Origin: Glaciecola sp. UBA1851 | Lineage (GTDB): Bacteria > Pseudomonadota > Gammaproteobacteria > Enterobacterales > Alteromonadaceae | NCBI GenBank assembly: GCA_002338515.1 | Contig: DDIL01000041.1 | Coordinates: 1 to 9,617, forward strand | Reading direction: 5' to 3' | Length of the DNA: 9,617 bases | Shown: one piece after another, positions 1 to 5,726 of the stretch | Layout of the letters: the number at the start of each line of letters is the position of its first letter | How positions within the stretch are numbered: the first letter of the stretch is position 1 | Translations under genes and position numbers: made by a program | The notes under the pieces: model-generated | Told to the model about the DNA's origin: nothing | What the model saw: only the letters and a program-made list of their open reading frames with translations | The model's database searches: none

Positions 1-303
1 TCCCGTATGTCACTTTTAGATTATTCCATATCAAAATTAGTTGTAAATACAATTAGTCTTTGCATATAAGTATTGAAACACAATTAACAAACACTTAGAT
101 CATCAGTGTAAAATCGCACCTAGTCAAAAAGTAAGTCAAATGAGCACATTAAGGTGCACAACTTGACGGCTTAAACTGGGATGTGTATTGATGATTGAAC
201 CACTTATACATTTATGCAGTCGTAAATTCATATAAATAGAAATAAATTCGGCTTGCTCTATACTAAGCCCTGTTTCTACCCTTTCCCTACTAAGGTGTAA
301 ATA
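1..303. other. Non-coding upstream region, no gene seen
   Basis: I find no supportable gene in this AT-rich stretch. It probably contains the promoter of the lipoprotein gene at 304. Three small symmetric patterns are visible. TTGTA/TACAA lies around 41-52. An interrupted palindrome has GTCAA (135-139) and GCAC (144-147) facing GTGC (154-157) and TTGAC (163-167). GGCTT (250-254) faces AAGCC (265-269) across the best -10-like hexamer. These could be operators, but each is short enough to be chance. The window edge hides the neighbour to the left. Confidence 0.5.
259..264 (+). promoter_or_regulatory. Candidate -10 hexamer for the lipoprotein gene
   Basis: TATACT matches the sigma70 -10 consensus at five of six positions and lies 39 bases before the ATG at 304. 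No good -35 is present at normal spacing (TAGAAA at 237-242 is weak). The hexamer sits inside the loop of a GGCTT/AAGCC inverted repeat (250-269), which could let a regulator cover it. This is a sequence-match call only. Confidence 0.3.
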
Positions 304-780
304 ATGAAAAAATATAGCAATCGCGCACTTGTTTTGATTATCAGCTCTTTATTCGTTAGCTTGCTGTCTGGTTGCGCGAACAATCCTAAGAACCTGCCCA
401 GTTTTGATGAACTTTTGAAATCAGAAACACAGCAAGATGGTAAAACCTGTATACGCCAAAATGACATTAATGGCTATGGCGTGTTGGGAAATGACATTAT
501 TAGTGTGGATGCAAGAGGAAAAAAACACTATTTAATCACTACATTATATCGCTGCAGTACATTAAATACTGGGTTTCAAGCAGGATTTAATGGTAGTTAT
601 TTCGATTTTTGCCCATTGCGAGATAAAATCGTCACTATTGATGAGTCTTGCCCTGTAAAAAGCATTTTTGAATTCGATTCAAGAGATGATGCATTCGCTG
701 CGTTCGAAAAAGCAAAATCATTACGCGATGAGGCACGAGAAGCAATTAATACAGAAAACGAAAGTAAAAAAGAAGGGTAA
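304..780 (+). CDS. Small outer-membrane lipoprotein, DUF6491-like
   Basis: This 158-residue protein has a lipoprotein signal peptide: a basic start (MKKYSNR), a hydrophobic core, and the lipobox LSGC with Cys24 as the lipidated residue. Position +2 is Ala rather than Asp, which favours sorting to the outer membrane facing the periplasm. The mature part holds four more cysteines (49, 84, 103, 116), enough for two disulfides. Its pattern of a Cys-Ile-Arg segment, a 'GKKHYL' strand, an 'LYRCSTL' motif and a late 'SCPVKSIF' motif resembles the DUF6491 family as I remember it. Function is unknown. The C-terminus (about 125-158) is highly charged and probably helical. The ATG is preceded by AAGGTG at 292-297 with a 6-base gap, which supports this start. 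The gene appears monocistronic and converges with the receptor gene. Confidence 0.8.
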   Translation: MKKYSNRALVLIISSLFVSLLSGCANNPKNLPSFDELLKSETQQDGKTCIRQNDINGYGVLGNDIISVDARGKKHYLITTLYRCSTLNTGFQAGFNGSYFDFCPLRDKIVTIDESCPVKSIFEFDSRDDAFAAFEKAKSLRDEAREAINTENESKKEG

Positions 781-801
781 GTGTATTTTTAAATACTAAG
801 A

Positions 802-823
802 ATTAATGGAAGTTTCCATTAAT
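802..823. repeat. Perfect 10-bp hairpin after the lipoprotein gene
   Basis: ATTAATGGAA (802-811) is followed by a 2-base loop and TTCCATTAAT (814-823). It starts 21 bases after the lipoprotein stop. No T-tract follows directly (the next bases are CACTTTG), so it is a poor intrinsic terminator on its own. It could protect the transcript 3' end or work with the next hairpin. Confidence 0.55.
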
Positions 824-850
824 CACTTTGTTACTAATTGTTCAAAACAA

Positions 851-876
851 TAAAGCCCTAAAAATTTAGGGCTTTA
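851..876 (-). terminator. Probable bidirectional intrinsic terminator
   Basis: TAAAGCCCTAAA (851-862) pairs perfectly with TTTAGGGCTTTA (865-876) across a 2-base AA loop. Read on the minus strand, the stem is followed by TTGTTTTGAA, a T-rich tail, which fits termination of the TonB-dependent receptor gene 26 bases after its stop. Read on the plus strand the tail is weaker (ACAGTCATTTT), but it may also stop the convergent lipoprotein transcript. Confidence 0.75.
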
Positions 877-901
877 ACAGTCATTTTAATTAGCAAACTT
901 A

Positions 902-3256
902 TTAGAAACGATAGCCAACCGTTAGTTGAACCGTTCTTGGGTCGCCATAATAACCAATTAGCGTGTTGTCGCCACCCGTACCAGGGGTGAATGAACCATC
1001 ATCGTTCTGTGTAACAAACTGATAGCCGCCTACTAAATACTCTTCATCAGTTAAGTTTTTAGCATGTAACCCAGCGTAGTACTGACCAGATTCGCTTTCC
1101 CACGTAATACTTACATTGGCTAAGCCATAACCATCTTGACTTAGTAAGCTGTTCGCTGTTTCATCAATGTTGTAATCGTCTCGATAGTAATAGTTGGCCA
1201 CAAACATGAAATAACCCACATCTGTTTCAAGCGTATAATTGGCGCTGAAGTTAGCGGTATATTCTGGCGTATTCGAAATAGCAAATTGGTCAGAAATATC
1301 AATTGAGTTGCCTGTGTCAGGATCAAGCGTTAACACTTCTTCAAATTCTGCATCAATGTAACCAAGCGCAAAATCAAATGTTAGCGCGTTAGACGCTACA
1401 TAAGTAATTTCTGCTTCTAAACCAGTAGACGTAGATTTACCAACATTACCTAATATCTGATTCAAATCTTCAGGTGAGGTAACAGGTAAAACAGAAATAT
1501 ACTGTCTATCTTTATGGTCAAGGTTGAATAAGGTCACATTTGCACGTAAGTTACTACTTACATCGCTTTTAACGCCTATTTCAAATGAATCTACAATTTC
1601 TGGATCAGCTGCTGGCTCATTAATAGTCGCTCTTGGATTAAACGTACCTGACTTGAAACCCTGTGCGTAACTTGCGAACACCATTGTGTCATCATTCACT
1701 TGATACTCTAACCCAATACGCGGGGTAAAGCGTGACCAACTTTCTTTTGATGGCCCATCAGGAAAAGTATCACCACCGGTATCTTGACCAAGTACTTGTG
1801 GCACCAAGTTGTTACCAGGGAAGTTACCAACTGGACGAATATAACCAGGAATCCAGCCCGTAGTTGGATAAACATTATCGAATATCAAACCATTATTAAC
1901 TGTGGCTTCTTTGGTTTCGTCGGTATAACGTGCACCAAGTGTCATTGAAAGCTGATCGGTTAAATCAATGCTTGACTGAACATAAACTGCAGTAGATTCG
2001 CTGTTGTTACAGCCATTTACTTCACGTGTTAAGCCCGGTGTACCAAAAGCAATTCTTCCTAACGCACCTAAAATGGCATCAAAGCTACCACACGATTCGC
2101 CATCATAATAATACAAACCACCAGTTAGAGAGAATGACTCGCCAGTATAGTTGGCCTGTAATTCATGTGTCGTGTTTTCATCTTCATAAATAGCAGGTAC
2201 ATCAAATACATCAACGGCAGTATTATCGAAGTCGATATTTGTTGGTGAATAACTTTCTCTGCTAGATGCCACATATTTAAGTTGAAGGTTTTCAGATACG
2301 TCGTATCTTGCCAAAAAGCTAAACCCTTCAAGTTCTACCAAGTTTTCTGTCGGTAAACTTGTATAAGAGTCGTACACGCTGTCTGGCACAGGCGCTTCGG
2401 TTAAAATAGACGGTAATAATCTATAACCACCCTTTGAATTAGAGTCGTCGGTTGTTTTATCGTAGTCTAAACGGAAAAATAATTCGTCCGTAGGGCTATA
2501 CTCAACCGCTATTCTAGCGGCAGTTAGGTCTTTATTGTAGTTTTCAAGGTCTTGATTTGGTAGCGCTGATTCTAAGTAATTACCAAATCCGTCACGGTTA
2601 AGCATTGCAATACCACCGCCAACGTAAAGTGTATCTTCAATAATAGGGATTTGACCCGTTACCATAAGGTCTCGTTGACCATAAGTACCGACCGTTGCTT
2701 GTGCATTAAATTCTGCCATACCTGACATTTCTTTGGTTACATACTTTACTGCACCGCCCACTGTATTTTTACCATATAGCGTACCTTGAGGACCACGCAA
2801 TACTTCTACTCGTTCAACATTTAACAAGTCTAAAACCGCACCTTGTGGACGCGCTACATACACGTCATCAATATAAATACCAACACCCGGCTCATAACCC
2901 CACAATGGGTCTTGCTGCCCTACTCCACGAATAAACGCTGTAAGTGTTGAGTTAGTACCACGACTGGTTTGTAATGTGGTATTTGGCGAGAATTGTTGAA
3001 TTTCTGTTAATACTGTAATACCGCGATTTTGTAAATCTTGTGCGCCAATAGACGTCACCGCTACAGGCACTTCTTGTAGAGACTCTACTTTTCTTCTTGC
3101 CGTTACGATGATTTTTTCTAATTCGCCCTCTTTTGCTTCAGACTCAGTATTCGCTTGTTGCGCAACAGCGCTCATTCCTGTCATCATAGAAGCAACTGCA
3201 ATAGCGGTTGCCGTCAATTTAAATTTGTTTATATTTTTATACGTAGTGTTTTTCAT
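902..3256 (-). CDS. TonB-dependent outer-membrane receptor
   Basis: This 784-residue protein is an intact TonB-dependent receptor, which imports a ligand across the outer membrane using energy from TonB-ExbBD. A signal peptide occupies about residues 1-32 (cleavage likely after AVA). A TonB-box-like segment, EKIIVTARR, lies at about 47-55. The plug domain runs from about 58 to 175 and carries FIRGVG, YIDDVYVARPQG and VEVLRGPQGTLYGKNTVGGAV. The rest is a 22-strand beta-barrel with the usual late NLTDEEY motif and a terminal aromatic (GYRF). Two cysteines (389 and 416) probably form a disulfide in one extracellular loop. The plug style is that of the broad COG1629 'iron complex receptor' group of marine and sphingomonad bacteria, many members of which import sugars or other organics rather than iron. 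The ligand cannot be named from sequence. Start support is good: AGGGA (3262-3266 on the minus strand) lies 5 bases before the ATG. It is divergent from the permease gene. Confidence 0.95.
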   Translation of the reverse strand: MKNTTYKNINKFKLTATAIAVASMMTGMSAVAQQANTESEAKEGELEKIIVTARRKVESLQEVPVAVTSIGAQDLQNRGITVLTEIQQFSPNTTLQTSRGTNSTLTAFIRGVGQQDPLWGYEPGVGIYIDDVYVARPQGAVLDLLNVERVEVLRGPQGTLYGKNTVGGAVKYVTKEMSGMAEFNAQATVGTYGQRDLMVTGQIPIIEDTLYVGGGIAMLNRDGFGNYLESALPNQDLENYNKDLTAARIAVEYSPTDELFFRLDYDKTTDDSNSKGGYRLLPSILTEAPVPDSVYDSYTSLPTENLVELEGFSFLARYDVSENLQLKYVASSRESYSPTNIDFDNTAVDVFDVPAIYEDENTTHELQANYTGESFSLTGGLYYYDGESCGSFDAILGALGRIAFGTPGLTREVNGCNNSESTAVYVQSSIDLTDQLSMTLGARYTDETKEATVNNGLIFDNVYPTTGWIPGYIRPVGNFPGNNLVPQVLGQDTGGDTFPDGPSKESWSRFTPRIGLEYQVNDDTMVFASYAQGFKSGTFNPRATINEPAADPEIVDSFEIGVKSDVSSNLRANVTLFNLDHKDRQYISVLPVTSPEDLNQILGNVGKSTSTGLEAEITYVASNALTFDFALGYIDAEFEEVLTLDPDTGNSIDISDQFAISNTPEYTANFSANYTLETDVGYFMFVANYYYRDDYNIDETANSLLSQDGYGLANVSITWESESGQYYAGLHAKNLTDEEYLVGGYQFVTQNDDGSFTPGTGGDNTLIGYYGDPRTVQLTVGYRF

Positions 3257-3491
3257 ATTATTCCCTAAGACATAGTCACAAAATTTTTACATGGCTCTGC
3301 GGTCGGTGTTAAATTTAGGTTAAAACTGTTAAAAAAAGAACAGTACCATCGTACTATGGGAAATTACTTTAGATTGCCGCACACTTCTCCCCATCCTGGC
3401 GAGCTGCGGTCACAACTCGTACTTGAATTAAAACAATTACAAATAGAAAGCCTTGTTTGTGTCATGCAAACAACGAAACAGGATATTTCAA
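3257..3491. promoter_or_regulatory. Divergent promoter region of receptor and permease genes
   Basis: This 235-bp gap must carry the promoters of both flanking genes. I see no convincing -35/-10 pair in either direction. Two overlapping inverted repeats are visible. ACTGTT (3325-3330) faces AACAGT (3339-3344) across an A-tract. AGTAC (3342-3346) faces GTACT (3351-3355) across CATC. Their position, about 70-100 bp before the receptor start, suits an operator for a shared regulator. No regulator gene is in the window. Confidence 0.45.
3480..3484 (+). promoter_or_regulatory. Ribosome binding site that fixes the permease start
   Basis: AGGAT lies 7 bases before the ATG at 3492. An in-frame TTG at 3453 would add 13 residues (MFVSCKQRNRIFQ), but these are hydrophilic and unlike GntP-family N-termini, and nothing resembling a Shine-Dalgarno site stands before that TTG. 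Confidence 0.6.
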
Positions 3492-4787
3492 ATGTTAAGT
3501 CTGATTGGATTAGTTGGTGGTCTTGTACTACTCATAATTCTCACTATTCGTGGAATGAATTTATTTATTGCAGCGCCGCTATGTGCAGTGATTGTTGCTC
3601 TTACTAATGGAATGAGCATCTTTATTGGCGATGTCAATTTTGTGCAAACCTATATGAGCGGCTTTACCTCATTTATTGCCGCTTGGTTCTTTATGTTCTT
3701 GCTTGGCGCGTTGTTCGGTAAGTTTATGGAAGATACTGGAGCAGCAGATTCTCTTGCCCGTTGGATAATAGATAAATTAGGGTACAAGCATGCTATTTTT
3801 GCAGTCGTTGCCGCATGCGCTTTGTTAACATATGGTGGCGTAAGTGTATTTGTAGTTGCATTTTCGGTGTATCCGATGGCGCTTAGCTTGTTTAAAGATG
3901 CTAACTTACCGCGTCGATTTATCCCAGCTACATTAGCCTTCGGCTCAGTTACTTTTACCATGACATCAGCAGGTTCGCCTGAAATTCAAAATTGGATCCC
4001 CATTAAATACTTGGGCACTTCACCATTTGCCGCTTGGGAAGTCAGCTTAGTTGTTGCCGTGTTTATGGCGCTATTTGGCTATTGGTGGCTTAAAAAAATG
4101 GTGACCAAAGCAGTGGCAAACGGTGAGCATTTTGAAAATAAGCCGCAAGATCCTGAAATAAAAGAGCGCGAATACCCCAATCCATTCACAGGCTTAATTC
4201 CCCTGTTGGTGGTGCTGCTTATATCCTTTTTCTTCCATGAAAAATATAAAGAAATGGCTCTAATTGTAGCGCTTGGCAGCGGCGTGTTAACGCTGATGAT
4301 AATCAATTTCAAATACTTCCAAAATTTGGGAGCGGCGGTCAATTTAGGTACTACAGGCGCATTAGTTGCAATTGGTAACACAGCTGCGGTGGTTGGGTTT
4401 GGCGCAATTGCTAAAACAACCGATGCATTTCAGCAAACTGTCGAAGTAATGACTCAAATACCAGGTAACGAGTTAATTGGGGCGGCTATTGCGGTAAGTG
4501 TTATTGCGGGTTTAACAGGCAGTGCATCCGGAGGACAAGCTATTGCGCTACCGCTAGTTGGTCCTTATTACTTAGATCAAGGGGTTGATCCTGAAGAACT
4601 GCATAGAATTGTATCTATCAGTTCAGGAGCGCTAGATTCGCTACCCCATAACGGTTACGTAGTAACGACCATACGGGCTATTTGCCATGAAACTCACCAA
4701 GCTGCTTATGCTCCTATGGCTGCGTTAACAGTCCTAGTGCCGTTAATTGGTTTATCTATGGCTATTGGCTTGTTTATCTTATTCTAA
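3492..4787 (+). CDS. GntP-family permease (sugar-acid or hydroxy-acid importer)
   Basis: This 431-residue inner-membrane protein belongs to the GntP family of proton-coupled organic-anion permeases, whose known substrates include gluconate and related sugar acids, and 3-hydroxybutyrate. The length matches the family (about 430-450). It is almost wholly hydrophobic, with around 12 helices, starting with SLIGLVGGLVLLIILTIRG. A hydrophilic cytoplasmic-type stretch lies near residues 196-228. The conserved glycine/serine-rich motifs are present: TSAGSPEIQNW near 158-168, LTGSASGGQAIALP near 341-354 and SSGALDSLPHNGYV near 377-390. That last motif and the following ICHETH resemble the short GntP branch often annotated as a 3-hydroxybutyrate or generic permease, but I cannot settle the substrate. 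No catabolic enzyme gene lies beside it. It is divergent from the TonB-dependent receptor gene and ends in its own terminator, so it looks monocistronic. Confidence 0.88.
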   Translation: MLSLIGLVGGLVLLIILTIRGMNLFIAAPLCAVIVALTNGMSIFIGDVNFVQTYMSGFTSFIAAWFFMFLLGALFGKFMEDTGAADSLARWIIDKLGYKHAIFAVVAACALLTYGGVSVFVVAFSVYPMALSLFKDANLPRRFIPATLAFGSVTFTMTSAGSPEIQNWIPIKYLGTSPFAAWEVSLVVAVFMALFGYWWLKKMVTKAVANGEHFENKPQDPEIKEREYPNPFTGLIPLLVVLLISFFFHEKYKEMALIVALGSGVLTLMIINFKYFQNLGAAVNLGTTGALVAIGNTAAVVGFGAIAKTTDAFQQTVEVMTQIPGNELIGAAIAVSVIAGLTGSASGGQAIALPLVGPYYLDQGVDPEELHRIVSISSGALDSLPHNGYVVTTIRAICHETHQAAYAPMAALTVLVPLIGLSMAIGLFILF

Positions 4788-4810
4788 AACGTTTTTGTTG
4801 TGTGTTGTTT

Positions 4811-4834
4811 GGAGCCCTTTGGGCTCCTTTTTTT
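4811..4834 (+). terminator. Strong intrinsic terminator of the permease gene
   Basis: GGAGCCC (4811-4817) pairs with GGGCTCC (4821-4827) across a TTT loop and is followed by seven T residues (4828-4834). It starts 23 bases after the stop codon. This is a textbook Rho-independent terminator. The nested palindromic element begins two bases after its T-tract. Confidence 0.93.
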
Positions 4835-4835
4835 A

Positions 4836-5031
4836 CTCTATTCGCGTTAATTGTTGTTTATTTATAAATCGCACATTAAGTCACCTATACACGCCATTCG
4901 AAAGACGCTGTAAACCCATCCATGGGCGCTCTGCGAATTCATCCATGAATTCGAAGCTTTCGAATGGCGTGTATAGGTAACTTAAAGTTTTTAAGATTCA
5001 AATTATGAAGCAACAATTAACGCGAATAGAG
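4836..5031. repeat. Nested inverted-repeat element, MITE-like
   Basis: The 196-bp element fills most of the gap between the convergent permease and pnuC genes. The outer arms, 4836-4856 and 5011-5031, are perfect 21-bp inverted repeats beginning CTCTATTCGCG. Pairing continues three more bases inward if one G-U is allowed. The inner arms, 4884-4904 and 4957-4977, are a second perfect 21-bp pair beginning CCTATACACGCC; with two mismatches this pair reaches 4873-4988. No reading frame encodes a recognisable protein. The arrangement fits a non-autonomous transposable element or an intergenic palindromic repeat. On the plus strand the right arm is followed by CCTTTTTT, so it could also act as a second terminator. 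Target duplications are not clear. Confidence 0.8.
4915..4953. repeat. Two CATCCATG-centred palindromes inside the element
   Basis: CATCCATG occurs twice, at 4917-4924 and 4940-4947, 23 bases apart. The first sits in CCCAT-CC-ATGGG (4915-4926). The second sits in a longer perfect palindrome with 9-bp arms, CGAATTCAT and ATGAATTCG (4934-4953), around a CC centre. The flanking arms differ while the centre is kept, the pattern expected of a repeat family with compensatory changes in the stem. From memory, CATCCATG-centred palindromes recur between genes of marine gammaproteobacteria; I could not check this. Confidence 0.75.
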
Positions 5032-5054
5032 CCTTTTTTGCATAATATAAAGAA

Positions 5055-5693
5055 CTATCCATGTAATAATTTGAGGGGTTTACTCGCTTTCTGCTTTTTG
5101 TACTCTCTAATCCACGAATACTGACCAAAGAAACACATAATCAATAATGTAAAATACAGCACTGAGGTAGGATATAACCCTTTCTGGAAATATACGAAAA
5201 TTGCGACAATATCCACTGCTATCCAAAACAACCAATTGTATAAATGCCTGCGTGTTAACAGCCATTGCGCCACTAAGCTTGTGCATGTTGTAAAAGCATC
5301 GGCATAAGCAAAACTTGCATCAGTGTAGGTGTTCATAAGATAACCTAAAATCATTGCCGTGCTCAGGCTAACCCCTAGCCAGAGGCCAAAGTCACGCCCT
5401 CTAGTAGGTTCAATTATAAGTGCTTGCTCGCCTAAATTTTGATTTCGATTAGACTGCCAATTCCACCAACCATAAAACTGTAAGCCAATATAAATAACGT
5501 GTAGCCCAGCATCTGAATATAGTTTTGCATCAAAAAATATATAAGAGAATAAACTAACTTGGATAAGACCGAAAAACCAACACCAAATTGAGCGTTTAAT
5601 AATTAGAAATATACAAATAAACCCGCTTATAGAGGCAATAATTTCAATTGGGCTTGCCCCTATAAAACCAGCAATGAATTCTTGAAGGCTCAT
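5055..5693 (-). CDS. pnuC: PnuC-family nicotinamide riboside/thiamine transporter
   Basis: This 212-residue inner-membrane protein belongs to the PnuC family, which moves unphosphorylated vitamin precursors (nicotinamide riboside, or thiamine in PnuT members) by facilitated diffusion, with a cytoplasmic kinase trapping the substrate. Length and topology (about seven helices) match. Visible family marks are FYGWWNW at residues 73-79, covering the conserved tryptophan motif, DAFTTCTSLVAQWLLTRR at 132-149, and NWLFWIAVDIVAIFVYFQKGLYPTS at 153-177. The C-terminus is short and basic. It starts 33 bases after the metalloprotease stop on the same strand, so it is probably co-transcribed. No clear Shine-Dalgarno precedes the ATG. 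No vitamin kinase gene or thiamine riboswitch is visible nearby, so nicotinamide riboside versus thiamine is undecided and the symbol is given at family level. Confidence 0.88.
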   Translation of the reverse strand: MSLQEFIAGFIGASPIEIIASISGFICIFLIIKRSIWCWFFGLIQVSLFSYIFFDAKLYSDAGLHVIYIGLQFYGWWNWQSNRNQNLGEQALIIEPTRGRDFGLWLGVSLSTAMILGYLMNTYTDASFAYADAFTTCTSLVAQWLLTRRHLYNWLFWIAVDIVAIFVYFQKGLYPTSVLYFTLLIMCFFGQYSWIREYKKQKASKPLKLLHG

Positions 5694-5726
5694 TATTAGG
5701 CTTTGTATCTATAGAGTTTGCTTACA

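Noticed and set aside
3356..3607. An 83-codon open frame starting ATG in the receptor-permease gap
   Set aside because: It overlaps the permease gene in another frame, has no ribosome binding site, and its second half is the permease sequence read out of frame. A leader-peptide role is not supported.
3650..3961. A 103-codon minus-strand open frame, and a similar one at 4079-4381
   Set aside because: Both are antisense to the permease membrane helices and are low-complexity shadows of it.
4747..4980. A 77-codon plus-strand open frame running from the permease end into the palindromic element
   Set aside because: It passes through the permease terminator and the repeat arms and has no ribosome binding site or recognisable product.
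4836..5031. The nested palindrome as an integron attC site or retron RNA
   Set aside because: No integrase, reverse transcriptase or cassette structure is in the window, and the characteristic attC core sites are not apparent.
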